64,000 bases of DNA from Aurifilum marmelostoma (taxonomy: Eukaryota > Ascomycota > Sordariomycetes > Diaporthales > Cryphonectriaceae): the NCBI GenBank assembly GCA_027559495.1, contig JAMXSV010000023.1:930001-994000 (forward strand), given 5' to 3'. Under the pieces are notes generated by a model that saw only the letters and a program-made list of their open reading frames with translations, did no database searches and was not told the DNA's origin. Below are positions 11,108 through 22,750 of this stretch, one piece after another. The translations under genes were made by a program, and so were the position numbers. Positions within the stretch are counted from its first letter, which is position 1, and each line of letters opens with the position of its first letter.

Positions 11108-12605
11108 TTATAGGCCTGCCTTCTTCCGAGTGGCTTCGATGAGCTGTGGAAGGGGAGGAGTCAGATGCTGTTGGGTCCTAGTCAGGTGTGCACCAAGAAG
11201 TGTATACAAACTTACCTTCTCGGGATCCTGGCCGATACCTTCGGCCAGAGCTTTGAGAGTCAGGAGTATAATGCGGGTATCTGTTTTCATTTGCGAGAGC
11301 TCACTAGCCCAGTCTTGCCTGAGCTGTGCCATCTCGACGGCCTGGGCACGGTTCACGGCTTCAAGGCTGCTGATTCTCACCTGTTGATCATCAACAATGG
11401 TCTCCAGACGTTTGACAGTGGTGTCGATATGTTGAAGATTTCCTTCTCCGCAATCCAGCCGATCCTCTGCATCCTAAACACGAACCGCAGTCTCGTTGGA
11501 GATGGTTTGGAGGGTGCCAATCTCCTTGTAGTTATCGCGGGCCAGTGCCTCTGCGTGCACAATGCTGGCAGCCGTCAGAGCCATGTATTCTGCTGGGTTG
11601 CTGAAGTGCTCGATGGCGGACGAGGCGATGCCAGCAGCAGTCTCTTCGCCGGTGTATTGCTCGGCCCATTCGTTGATCATCTCATGCTTGTCAAAGGACA
11701 GAAATCTTGTGATGGTCGGATCTCGGCGGATGTTGGAGGACACCCAGGAATCTGGATTGGTCGAGTTTGTGTCATTGTCGTTTCTACCACGTAGTGGAAT
11801 AGTGGTCGGCAGGGGAGAAGCGTGGTGGTCATCGTCGGTCATCTGTAACTGCATCCAGTCAGCGGGCAATGCCACCGGTAAGAACCCTATGAAGAGCATC
11901 AAGAGTGTGAAGGATCGACCGCGCAAATCTCTAATTGAAACGCCCAAACCCAGGAACGGCCTCCCGGGACCACGCAGCCCCCGGGCGACAACGAATCACC
12001 CTGGGCCGGACGATCCAACAATGTGCTACCAGTACCCCTCTAATGGTGAACCAGCTCTTGCACAGAGAGAGAAAAAGGTTGGTGGCCCTTTTCCCTCCCC
12101 TGGAGTTGCAAGAGACATTGGACGTTACCGCTTGACATCCCTTAGGGAGCATGATCAGTTCTCCCAGTGGTTAGGCTGGTAGCTCTGAGATTCACTCCAC
12201 AGTGGAAACTCACGCCCAAGGCGAGAGAAGTTATGAGGCCGCTTAGGGATGGCTCACTTCTTTCTCAGACTGGCGACGATGTCCAGATGAGAATTGGTAG
12301 AAGGCAGTTGCACACCCCTTGATGATCCCGGCCTCAAGGTTTTAGACATGAAGAGTGTGTTTGTGCAGCGGCGATGCTGTGCAAAGAAGGCATGGGAAAT
12401 GGGCAGTGCGTAGTGAGAAAGGGAACAGAAGGAATCGGATGCGAAATAAAGGAGAGGAGTCCAAGAGAGGAGGATGGGGGGTAGGAGAAAGATGTCACAT
12501 AGGCTGGATGCAATAAGTTTGCGAACTTACGTTGTTGCTGCTGCATCGAGTCTGAGATGCTGTGAGGCGATCTTGATCTCGCTGTCTCTTGTCTGGGCGA
12601 CCCAT
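11108..12605 (-). CDS. Coiled-coil protein of unknown function, interrupted by an in-frame TAG
   Basis: I do not recognise the family. The main coding stretch runs 11842-11216 with a final exon 11143-11108 (intron 11144-11215, donor GTAAGT), ending ATRKKAGL. It encodes a charged, helical protein with a coiled-coil-like C-terminal half (RLETIVDDQQVRISSLEAV). A candidate first exon is 12605-12531, starting MGRPDKRQRDQ and ending at GTAAGT; it joins in phase 0 to 11842 but needs a long 688-nt intron, so it is tentative. Translation could instead start at ATG 11842 (MTDDDHH). A TAG at 11476-11474 stops the frame after SNETAVRV, yet clearly coding sequence (DAEDRL) continues in the same frame. See the finding on this stop. 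Confidence 0.5.
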
Positions 12606-13967
12606 ATTGAATGTCCAGCTGATGAGTTGTTGATGGGTTGGTTGATGGGTTGTTTTATGGATGACGGATCAGGAGAGCAGTCTGATGGGCAAAGATGATA
12701 GTCACGAGAGAGGAAGTGAGATATGGTAGGCAGAAGAACAGGTTTCGAATTGCTGCTGCGGTCTGGGAGAGATGATTAAGTATATAGTAACAGCCGCGCG
12801 CGCACGGTCCAGGGCGCACAGCATTGACCGCCCAAGGCAGCCAATGATTTTTATTCTGCCAGAACCCACTTCTCTACAATCACCCCCCTTTGGTATCCAC
12901 CTTTCTGCCATTTCTATTGTTCTGCACAGCCTATTGTTTTATTTAAATTTGTTTTTTTGCTTTATTTTTCGTCCAATATCGCGAGCATAGAGAGTGCGTC
13001 TGCAGAAGTTAAGAGCGTGTCTTACGCACCCGCGTTCCTCTTGCGGAAGTGGCATATCAATGAGCACAGGCAATCTCAGAAACAAGGCATGGCACCGAGG
13101 CTGGGTAGACCTCCACATTTGGTTCGAGCACATCAGAGCCTGGAGTCCTTCAGGGAAATAAGGAGGTGAGTCAAGATGCGTACGGCCATTATCATATAGA
13201 ACCATGCCGTCCAAGCAGCTTCGCGTCCTGGGAGAATTGTGCAGTGGCATATAAGTGTACAGCAATAGATAATTAGAGGATCCGATATGAAATCTACGAA
13301 CTTCTTGCATCCTCAGCAAATAAAAGACTACACCAAATGGTACAGCATTACAAAACTACAAGTGTCTATGAGAGTATAAGGTACAAATCCCGACATCGAA
13401 GAAAGCACCGAAACCTGTTTCGAGCCCCCAAGGCATACTGCAATCATTGTCCTAGCCACTAATTTACTTGTGGAGATGCGGGCAGATGCATCATTCCCAG
13501 CGAGCGGCAGGCACATGACCCTGAGCAAGGATCGGAACTGCTGAAGGTGAGGTAAAAGTACCAGTAATTTTTCCGCGATGGGTTGCTGCGCGATCCCCAT
13601 TTGGGGAAATGCACGTATGCAGTATTACTGCTTGTGCCCAGGGTGTTGGAGGGGCTCGATGCATGTCGCGCCGAAGAAACACCGTCTTATTGCTTCACTG
13701 CATGGTGGCGTAGGTCACTCACTGGAGAGCTCACAGTACGGACAGGGCAAGTTCTACAAGGCAATGTGTGAGCGCAGATATCGACTTAAAGGTTTGTGTA
13801 GGATGTTTGATTTCTATTTAAACGCGGATTCCCGCTGCTTCTTGTTCCGCCAACAGACTTGATCTGTACACAGATATCTATTGACATAATCACCCTAGTA
13901 TTGAGTAGAGATCCGACACCGAGAGCCCTTGCTCCTCAGTCCTCATCTCAAATTCACGAGTACCCCA
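12606..13967. other. Intergenic region between divergently placed genes
   Basis: About 1.4 kb between the candidate first exon of the coiled-coil gene and the GMC oxidoreductase. Short overlapping open frames on both strands lack motifs. It likely contains both promoters. Confidence 0.5.
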
Positions 13968-15810
13968 ATGAAATACGACTATATAATTGCGGGCGGTGGC
14001 ACCTGCGGCCTCCTCCTTGCCAACCGTCTCTCCTCCACCGACCCCAACAAGACAGTCGCCGTAATCGATCCAGGTCAAGATGTCAGGGCCGATCCTATCG
14101 TGACCAACCCCTCCAACTCGATGGAAGTCTACAATACCTCCATCGACTGGGCCTACCCGACCGTGGCCCAAGCGAGCGCCGCGAACCGCACGTTACAGAT
14201 GCACTCAGGCAAGGCCATCGGGGGCACGAGCACCATCAACGGAATGGTCTATATCCGCGCTGACGCGGCAGAGATCGATGCGTGGGAGACGCTGGGGAGT
14301 GCGGGGTGGAACTGGGACACCCTGCTGCCGTATTACAAGAGGGTGGAGAGATTTACACCCCCGACGGAGGCGCAGGCAAAGGTGGGGGCTAGTTTCGAGC
14401 CGGAATATCATGGCGAGGAGGGGCAGCTGCATGTGGGGTTTCGGTACACGCTGCCGAATGGGTCGTTTGAGGGGGTTGTGAGGGATACCTGGCATGCTCT
14501 GGGTTATGAGTTCAATGAGGACGTGAACAGTGGTAATACTCGTGGATTTGATGTCTGGCCGCAAACTATTGATCGGGATGCAGATTTGCGCTGGGATGCG
14601 GCGCGGGCGTTCTACTACCCCATTGAGGGTCGCTCGAACCTGCATCTTTACAATGGCACAGTGGTCAGATTGCTGTGGGATGACGAGCGCAGCTCTGTGG
14701 AGAGCAAGAGAGCTGTTGGGGTCGAGTATCTGGATGTCAACAACAAGACGGTGGCCGTCGAGGCTGGCAGAGAGGTCATCCTCTCTGCCGGCGCACTCAG
14801 ATCACCTCTGATCCTGGAGGCATCGGGAGTTGGAAACCCAAAGTAAGACATCTATTAGATTTAGGCCCCCGCCACCCTCCTAAGCAAGCACAACAAGATC
14901 CATCAGGCCCTGACAGTCAATTGCTTAGAGTCCTCTCGAATCTCGGTATCAACACCACCATCGACCTCCCCGGCGTCGGCGAGAACCTCCAAGAACAGCC
15001 CGCAACCGCCCTTGTCTACCTCGGCAACCTCAGCGTCGTAGGTAGCGCGACCTATGCGACCTTCGTCACGGCCGAGGACGTCTTCGGCCCAGACAAGTCG
15101 ACCTGGGCAGCATCCACCTTGGCCAACCTGTCGCAGTACGCCCAGGCCATATCCTCGGCGTCCAACGACGCACTGAACACGACGGCTCTGGAATTGGTGC
15201 TGGCGGTCCAGCACGACCTGGTGTTCACCAAGAACGTGACAATCGGCGAGTCGCTTGTGGCGTATGTCGAGGGATACTTCGGGGCGGGCTTTCTGCCGCT
15301 GCTGCCGTTTTCGAGGGGCAGTGTTCACCTTGGAGGTGGGCTGGACCAGATCAACAGGCCGCTGATTGATCCGCGGTATTTCCTGGTTGACTTCGATATG
15401 CAACAGACCATCGGTATCGCGAAGCAGGCGCTGTTGTTTCGGCAGACGAGTCCGATGAAAGACTACATCACTACCGACGTGCAGACCACGCCGTCCACTG
15501 ACGAAGAATGGGCTGCATTTATCACAGGCTCTTGTAAGTTAAACGGTTTCTCCTGTTTCTTGTCCTGCGGAAGTGAGGTGCTGAGTTCATGTTTGCAGTC
15601 GGACCGAATTATCATCCAGTTGGTACGGCGGCGATGATGTCCAGGGAGCTCGGAGGGGTGGTCGACAGTGAATTGAGGGTGTACGGCACGAGCAATGTTC
15701 GGGTTGTGGACGCCTCCGTGCTGCCTCTACAAGTCAGTGGTCATCCCACGTCGACATTATATGCCGTTGCGGAGAAGGCGTCGGATATGATCAGGGAATA
15801 TACTATATGA
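13968..15810 (+). CDS. GMC-family FAD oxidoreductase
   Basis: Flavin-dependent alcohol oxidase/dehydrogenase of the glucose-methanol-choline family, 563 residues. Exons 13968-14842, 14929-15533 and 15599-15810 join exactly in frame. The N-terminal dinucleotide-binding loop is [17 protein letters not shown]. The first GMC signature region is [17 protein letters not shown] and the second is around [22 protein letters not shown], split by the first intron. The active-site His is in [10 protein letters not shown] and the partner His in VSGHPTST. The protein begins almost at the FAD loop with no signal peptide, although secreted relatives (aryl-alcohol or glucose oxidases) usually have one, so either it is intracellular or a 5' exon is missing. 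The exact substrate is not predictable. Confidence 0.9.
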
Positions 15811-16173
15811 TTTGGCGTGCGTGTGTCAAGCATGGGTGAGAGGACGATAGCTCGAAGGTAGATGATGGAATCTAGAACGAGCACCATGCTGATGGGGCTG
15901 CCACTTTGGACGGGGTCTTTGTTTTGTCTTTTCCTGAAATGGTTCATTTTGACAGGCTTGTGACTGGCATGGTGCCCTCCAGGCCGGGACTTCTCCTCCC
16001 AGATCACGCAAGATTGAGGTCGGCGAGGAGACAAGTGGCGGCCATCCTGATCCACACCCTTAAGCAACTTTGATGGCTCGATGAATATCGCTGTCCCGAG
16101 CTTCTTTTCCGTAGGCGAGAGATGATTGACATCCTGTCCTCACGATATCGAGAATGATGTATTCACTCCTAGA
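15811..16173. other. Convergent 3' intergenic region
   Basis: Short gap between the GMC gene and the converging YwbE-domain gene. No gene is seen; it presumably holds two 3' UTRs. Confidence 0.5.
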
Positions 16174-16816
16174 TCAACCAGGCAAATCGAAGTGGATAGC
16201 GACATGATGCGACACAGCAGCCTCGTCACCCTCGAAGTCCCCACATACGGGACAGATGACAACGCCAGGCGCAGAAGGGAGAGGAGGCACGTCCTGTCCC
16301 TCCTGCTCCTCCTCATCTGACCCATCCGGCACAGGGCCTCCCTTGCCCCTCCTGCGTTTTGGCTTCGCCTGCGTCATGTATGCGTCCAATCCAACCTGTT
16401 GCGTCGGTAGATCCTCATCCTCCTGGCGCCCTAGGGGCCCCTCAAGGCCATGGCCACCCCGTCGCCCTCCCCCTCCGCTGCGGCCTCCTTCCTCCTCTCG
16501 AGCCAGACCCGGCATCATCAGAAAGACTAGCACCCTGCATCCCACCAACAAGCTCTTCAAATCCATCAGATGGGCCTGCTGATGATGACGACGATCCTGA
16601 CGATGCCATGCTCTGCACCCTCCCGACACGGCCGTCTGCCAGGCGCACCTTGATGCCGCGCGGATGGTCGCCCCGGGTGAGCACGTCGCGCACGATGCCT
16701 GATACGGTGCGGCCGGTAGGCTGGTCTGCTTTCAGGACGATGTTGACGGCAGCTCCGGGGCGGACGGCGGTGGTTTTGGGGACTGGATGGTAGCGGGGGC
16801 GGCCGCGGCTGTTCAT
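16174..16816 (-). CDS. YwbE-like (DUF2196) domain protein with C-terminal zinc finger; frame break in middle
   Basis: Residues about 15-70 match the small YwbE family: RPGAAVNIVLKADQPTGR, then SGIVRDVLTRGDHPRGIKVR and a DGRVGRVQ end. That family is known mostly as a free-standing bacterial protein of unknown function. The C-terminus has a compact finger, CPVCGDFEGDEAAVSHH then VAIH, consistent with a CxxC...H-x3-H zinc site. The two parts are in different frames: the first is open 16816-16442, the second 16629-16174. Either a 49-nt intron with a weak GTGGGA donor and CGAG acceptor joins ELV to EEEGGRSGG, or one base is extra in the G-rich tract near 16465-16475. The linker is Gly/Arg and Glu/Asp rich. 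The function is unknown. Confidence 0.7.
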
Positions 16817-17025
16817 CTTTTTGGGTAACGAGCGGCAGTTATTTTATGCGGCGGGGCAAAAACAGAGAGAAGAGAGGAGTCAATTTAAGATCAATGATGT
16901 AATCATCCATTAAAAGATGGGATTCCAGCTCGTGCACACAAGGGGACACTGTGTACTTTGACTCGATCTCGCCTGCTGTCGGGTGTATACTCGTCAGTGA
17001 TGGTTAAGGTCTTTCGTTACCCGAC

Positions 17026-17054
17026 TGTATGTATGTATGTATGTATGTATGTAT
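17026..17054. repeat. TGTA tetranucleotide microsatellite
   Basis: About seven perfect copies of TGTA in intergenic DNA. Nothing suggests a coding role; it may be polymorphic between strains. Confidence 0.9.
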
Positions 17055-17816
17055 CATCGGCCCAAACAAAAAGATATGACGGTGGACCGCGGAGAAAAGT
17101 GGATGCTTTCGTGCAATAGGTGGAGTTTGAGCGGCGCGGCTCGGGACTTGCTCCGGCGGCCGTTCTGACCTTGGCAGGCCAGGGGACCGTTTCTTCATTT
17201 CTTTCTTTTAAAATAAGATTCAGTGAGAATGTGACACGTCATGTAGATAGCTAACTATACCATGACCTCAATGTTGCTACGGCACTTGCACTTGGTCTCG
17301 ATAAGAGTTGATGCTCCGACGAACTTGTGCTGATTATATCCAGACTGAGGACGACAGAGTGCTTCCACGCCGACATCGGGAGCTGTGGACACTTACAGCA
17401 CAGTAGCGTGTGTATAGCACTACGTCAAATGAGTGGGTACCCAGGGAGGATTCTCGCATCCTTATTTCGATGTGAGAAAGAACAGTTGGGAAATGAACAG
17501 ACAATCATTGATCGCAAATTATGCAACAGTGTGAACAACAAACGTGAGTCGGCCTCTGGGCGAGTATAGTTAGACTTTATCTATAACCATAAGCAGAAGG
17601 TCAATATGCAAATTCTTAGATGACGAGCTGATAAATATTGATCCAGGATGGTGTGGCTCACCCCCAAGTTTTCCACTCGTCGACCCCAGAAAATAAGAAA
17701 AAGGCTCAGAGGTACACACTTGCATGCCCCACGGGTCCCCCACATGGTGACGGACGGGATGGATGCATGAAGAAGTTTGAGTGAGGGATTCCATTTCCAG
17801 CAAGACGAAGGGTGAC

Positions 17817-17966
17817 ATGGTGTATTATGTACTGTGCTTGCTTTTTATTCCTCTACTTTTCCCCGCAGTAAATACAGCCTATGTGGCGGATCCGACTTGT
17901 GTTCCCGAGATCGACAAAAAGAAAAGAGACGAACTTGAGAAACTTCCAAGACTAAATAATATGTAA
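17817..17966 (+). CDS. Doubtful 49-residue secreted peptide
   Basis: An ATG opens a 49-residue frame that starts with a good signal-like hydrophobic run (MVYYVLCLLFIPLLFPAVNT) and then a hydrophilic, Lys/Glu-rich tail with one Cys. No homolog is recognised and there is only 130 nt to the next gene's start on the same strand. It may be chance, or part of that gene's 5' leader. Confidence 0.2.
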   Translation: MVYYVLCLLFIPLLFPAVNTAYVADPTCVPEIDKKKRDELEKLPRLNNM

Positions 17967-18098
17967 ACCACCTCCACCCCCGTCACTCTCACAATAGTTC
18001 CATGGTTTCTTGCCCTCTCTCTTACCAAGCGGGATTTCCCCTACCTCCTTTTCCCTCTCCACCCCTCTCAGCCTCACCCTCAACAACATCCGCTCACG

Positions 18099-19716
18099 AT
18101 GGCTCCCCAAGCGTCACCGTCGTCACCACTTCTCAAAGAAAACTGGGACATCCTCGTCATAGGCGGAGGCAACGCCGGCTTCAGTGCCGCCACCTCGGCC
18201 GCCGAGACTCTCCTCACCCGGCAAAAGCCCAACAACACCACCCCCTCCTCGCGTCCTCCTGATCGACAAGTGCCCCGAGTCCTGGGCAGGAGGCAACAGC
18301 TACTTCACAGCCGGCGCCATGCGCTGCGTCCACTCTGGTCTCTCGGACGTATTGCCCCTCGTCAACAATGTCGATGCCGATCTGGCCACTCGCATCGATC
18401 TGGACCCTTATACGCCGGAGGACTTCCTCGGCGACCTTCACCGCGTGACGGACGGGCGCTATAACCGCGCCCTGGGCCGCAGGCTGGTGGACGACAGCCG
18501 CGACACGATTGGCTGGCTCGCGGCGCACGGCGTGCGCTTCCAGCTGAGCTTCAACCGCCAGGCGTACCAGATCGGCGACAGGTTCAAGTTCTGGGGCGGC
18601 ATGTGCCTCAAGACGGAGGACGGAGGAAAAGGTTTAATCGAGGACCACAAGAGGGCTGCTGCGAAAGTTGGCGTGACTGTGGTGTACGAGACGGCGGCGA
18701 AGAGGATCGTCACGGACCCTGCGACGGGTAAATTTGAGACGCTGGAGGTAGTCGGTTCCGACGGCTCGACAACAACCATCAAAGCCAAGGCTGTGATTCT
18801 CGCTGCCGGCGGGTTCGAGTCGAATCCTCGCATGAGAGCGCAGTATCTGGGGCACGGCTGGGACCTGGGTCACGTGCGCGGCACCCCGTACAACACGGGC
18901 GAGGTCCTGGAGATGGCGATCCGCGATCTCGGCGCCAGGCAGGCTGGTCACTGGAGCGGGTGCCATAGCGTCGCCTGGGATGCCGACAGTCCCGCCGACA
19001 CGGGCAGCCGTGAGACGTCCAACGAGTTTACCAAGAGCGGGTATCCCCTGGGAATCACACTAAATAGAGCCGGAGAGCGATTTTTTGACGAAGGTTCCGA
19101 CATTCGTAATTATACGTATGCAAAGTTCGGCAAGGCGATTTTGGGCCAGCCTGGTGGTGTGGCTTTCCAGGTGTGGGACGGGCAGGGTATTCCTTGGCTA
19201 CGAGGCGAGGAGTATCGCGATGAGGTGGTTCGCAAGGTCCATGGGGATACTCTGGAGGAGCTTGCGGCCAAGCTGGAGAAGAGTGAGGGTCTGGAGAGCG
19301 CGCAGAGATTCGTGGACACGATTAAGGAGTATAACGAGGCTGTGTCGCGCCACAGAGAGGAGAACCAAGGGCTAAAATGGGATCCCTCAGTCAAGGACGG
19401 GCTGTCGACGCAGTCTTCGACAAAATCACTGCGGATTCCCAAGTCGAACTGGGCACTACCGCTGACACGGGGTCCTTTTATGGCCATAAAGGTCTGCTGT
19501 GGCGTGACCTTCACCTTTGGTGGCCTGGCGGTTGATCCTGAGACGTCGGCTGTGATCTCCAATGCCACGGGGTCAGCCATACCGGGTGTGTTCTGCTGCG
19601 GCGAAATGCTAGGAGGTTTGTTCTATGAGAACTATCCCGGAGGCAGTGGTCTGACGTCTGGTGCCACCTTTGGCAGGAGGGCTGGTATTCAAGCTGCTGC
19701 TTTGGTGCAGGCATAG
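18099..19716 (+). CDS. TcuA/fumarate-reductase-like FAD-dependent dehydrogenase, frameshifted near N-terminus
   Basis: FAD-binding-domain-2 flavoprotein of about 538 residues, related to tricarballylate dehydrogenase TcuA and fumarate reductase flavoproteins. The FAD loop is ILVIGGGNAGFSAATSAAE. Then come VLLIDKCPESWAGGNSYFTAGA, an AVILAAGGFESNP second binding element, and a C-terminal FCCGEMLGGLFYENYPGGSG block. The frame from ATG 18099 must shift forward by one base between NNTTP and RVLLIDK, at a run of five C around 18239-18243 (four C would restore it). There is no room for an intron without deleting the FAD-loop helix. The start ATG at 18099 gives a short leader before the FAD loop. The true substrate is unknown; in fungi these are often mislabelled as CobZ. 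Confidence 0.85.
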
Positions 19717-20426
19717 TCAGGAGACCGCACATATTTAGGTGAATAATAATACATGGACTCAATAATTTGTTACTATTCTACCATGTCTGCAACCATTCGA
19801 GATTCTAGTTCCATTCATGTTCTGTTGGCCTGGAAAACAACAACAGAACACGGCCCCTGACGCTCACACCCACCTATTCAGATAACACAAATACTCACCA
19901 AGATCTCGCACATCTCATTACATAAACGTACCACTCGCCATATGCAAGTGGAATGTTCCATTGCACATGATTGATTGTTCAAATCCGTCTTGAACCAATA
20001 ATTTCTGTATTATGTAAGACGCGGAGCCGCAGCAGAATACCACATCAGATTAATTTTAGCTGCGTCCAACCTTGATGACTACACAATCTGCAGCTCCTCC
20101 CTGTTCGTCTTTTCTTCTCCTACCTATGAAATCGATCCAACCCCGCTGTTGCGATAGGGAAGAGTTTCTATGAGATTCCCTTGCTGGTCTCCTTCTGTCC
20201 TAAGCTCAAAACGAAACATCATGTCGACCGTAAGACTGATTGACAAACCCTCCCTGACAACATCGTAATTACACCCACCAAAGCACACAAAAGTATACAC
20301 TTGTATCACCTAATCTCCATAGAACATAAAGAATAATTACTGGAAACTTCTTTTCTCTCTGTGAGACTCGAAACTTCTGCCTGAGACAAACAGCACAATA
20401 CACAACACGCAACAATTGTGTCCGGC
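19717..20426. other. Intergenic region
   Basis: AT-leaning gap between two plus-strand genes, with the promoter of the F-box-type gene at its right end. No supported gene is seen. Confidence 0.5.
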
Positions 20427-22133
20427 ATGCAAACGTCTTCAGAAACAGTTGCTAGTGGTCGTGGTAACCGCGGCGGTTTCTATCTCCCACCAGAGATCAC
20501 GGAACAAATCTGTGACTATCTCAAGATCGACCAGCCATGGCACGGCGAGCCCATCAGTCAGTCAACGAGGTCCAACTGCCGCGCCCTCCGCGACCTGTGC
20601 CTGACCTGCACCTGGTTCCGGTCCACCGCCACCCCGCGCCTCTACGAGTTCATCATCTTCAGACAGCCCTTGAATAAAGCCCGCAGGGGGGAGGACCTCC
20701 TTTTGTTCCTGCGCACGATGCTCGAGCGTCCTTCTCTCCGGCCACTAATAAAGAAGATGGCCTGTCTGATCAACCTACGCTCCTTCAACCCCATGCACTA
20801 CCCAGAGAATCACCACATCGTCAACATCCTCCAGCACTATGGATTTCAAGCCATCTTTCGGTGCCCAGACCCTTCCTCTCGATCAAATGCCCACCGTCTC
20901 CTCGCCATCGCAGGCTTAGGTGGCGCTGGCTGTTGTGATCATCGCAGCGGCGATGGTGGTGGCGTGAACAGCGGGGTGTTCCCCAGACCCACAGCAGACT
21001 CCGATTGGAATGCCCCAAAACTGCGGACAGGTGCTGTTCCTGTCGTGCACCTGTCAGAGCGACTCCTCTCCGTCATCATGTGCCTCGCTCCAGCGCTGTC
21101 CTCCATCACCTTCCGCGCACTGGTCGAAAAGGATAAGGCGCCGCTGTACCGCCGTATGAATAGTATCATCGACCACGTCCTGGACGATGATCAGGTCCTC
21201 GGCCACACAGCTCTCTACAACGTCACCGCCGTGCACATTATATACACCAACCTCTGGTCGCCCCAGTGCTACCTGAAAAATTCCCATGCCGTCTGGCATG
21301 TCGACCTCGAGCTGCTCGCCGTAGCCTGCCCAAGCCTCATTCGCCTGCCAAAACTAGACCGAATTGCCATCTACGACGGTCCCGAGGTGGCGACTCGCCT
21401 CGTTCAGCCTACAGCTGTCGAGATCAACCGTCTCACTGTGGACCTGGCCGTCCGTATCCCGCTCGACGCGCACATCCTCCGCGAGGTGTGCAAGATCTCC
21501 TGGCTCACAACCCTCAAGATCCAGGGCTACCAGAAGATGCAAAGGAGGAGTGGTGGTGGTGGTGGTGTTTTCGACTGTGCCGCACTTAGCAGAATCCTGG
21601 TCAAGCACATTCCGAATCTAGAGCGTCTTGACTTTCGCACCATGCAGGAGTGGCCCACTTCCCTTGTAAGTGGCAGGCTGGAGGGACTAGAGCGGCTGAC
21701 CAAACTCAAATCACTCGAGACAGAGGCTCAGCTGCTCGTGGGTGACCCTGCAGAGCTTCCTGAGGGGTGTGAGATCCAAGATATCCTGCCCACGAGCCTG
21801 GCATATCTCAAAGTTTTTGACTACTGGAGCACGGGTTACATGAGCTTCAGCTTCCTGTGCAGCGAGCTGCGCGCCCTGTCGCTAAACTGCAGGCCTCGTC
21901 TAGCGAATCTGCGGAGGCTTACTTATATACCCGACAGATTGCCGCGGTACTATGAAGAAGAGGCCGATGTGGCTGTGGGTTTGATAGCGGACGCGTTGTC
22001 TAATGCTGGTGTTGTGTTTGCCGTGCGGAAACGGGGGTATAGGTTGATTCGGGATCGGCTGCATTGGTCTGGGAACCACTCAAAGCATAACAAGGTCATG
22101 AGGGAGCTTTCTCCCGCTCCCTTCTACAAGTAA
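20427..22133 (+). CDS. F-box-type protein, single exon
   Basis: Protein of 568 residues with an N-terminal F-box-like segment (YLPPEITEQICDYLK, followed by LRDLCLTCTWFRSTATPRLYE). The remainder is Leu-rich and weakly repetitive, as in fungal F-box/LRR-type adaptors. By family it would recruit substrates to an SCF ubiquitin ligase through Skp1. ATG 20427 is chosen; the frame extends upstream only to a GTG at 20418. A short Gly run (residues around 375-380) interrupts the repeat region. No neighbour suggests a specific target. Confidence 0.75.
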   Translation: MQTSSETVASGRGNRGGFYLPPEITEQICDYLKIDQPWHGEPISQSTRSNCRALRDLCLTCTWFRSTATPRLYEFIIFRQPLNKARRGEDLLLFLRTMLERPSLRPLIKKMACLINLRSFNPMHYPENHHIVNILQHYGFQAIFRCPDPSSRSNAHRLLAIAGLGGAGCCDHRSGDGGGVNSGVFPRPTADSDWNAPKLRTGAVPVVHLSERLLSVIMCLAPALSSITFRALVEKDKAPLYRRMNSIIDHVLDDDQVLGHTALYNVTAVHIIYTNLWSPQCYLKNSHAVWHVDLELLAVACPSLIRLPKLDRIAIYDGPEVATRLVQPTAVEINRLTVDLAVRIPLDAHILREVCKISWLTTLKIQGYQKMQRRSGGGGGVFDCAALSRILVKHIPNLERLDFRTMQEWPTSLVSGRLEGLERLTKLKSLETEAQLLVGDPAELPEGCEIQDILPTSLAYLKVFDYWSTGYMSFSFLCSELRALSLNCRPRLANLRRLTYIPDRLPRYYEEEADVAVGLIADALSNAGVVFAVRKRGYRLIRDRLHWSGNHSKHNKVMRELSPAPFYK

Positions 22134-22750
22134 TGTTCTATGTGGATGACACTGATGGAAGGTATGGGATGTTTAGGAATGAACGATCTCTGAGAACCAG
22201 TGAAACAAGGAGACGCTTGAGGAGATACTTCAGCTAAGTAGTCACTGTGTGATTACTTGTTTGATGTCATGAAGGAATGGATGCTTTCTGCTGAGTTTCG
22301 TTTATACCTGCAAAATGAAGCACCTTTTCAAGTTCGGATAATTACAACACGAATATGTAATTCAGTCGCACCATCAGCTTACTGGACGGGTTAATAGATA
22401 TCAGCCCGAGCGTTAATATTATTGATATGATAAAATATCATCAGTAAATACATAAATACTAGAAAGTCATCAACAATGCATATCGTGACTGATGAAACGG
22501 TATCAACGTGTTGAACAATATGAAGCAAACAATAGAATCTAACATTAGGACCAAAAGCGACCACACAAGTCCAAATGCATTCCCTGCTGTGTCTTTGTTA
22601 TATCAAACGCACCACAATCATAGCTTGCCTGACTATATTAATCATTATACGAACGCATCACACCCTTACAAAATTGCAGTTCTCCTGTGTTGAGATTGCC
22701 GTGAATGTGTTTGTGGCGCGCGTTGAGATATTATTTTGGCAGTACGGAAT
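22134..22750. other. AT-rich intergenic region
   Basis: Noticeably AT-rich spacer between the F-box-type gene and the aspartic protease. No gene is seen. Confidence 0.5.

Larger units (their letters stand above)
16817..18098. other. Intergenic region with TGTA microsatellite
   Basis: No family-level gene is seen. A tetranucleotide repeat lies at 17026-17054. A short frame at 17817-17966 is listed separately as a doubtful secreted peptide. Confidence 0.5.

Noticed and set aside
18184..18224. Intron to explain the TcuA-like frame change
   Set aside because: It would remove the helix after the FAD-binding loop, and is too short.
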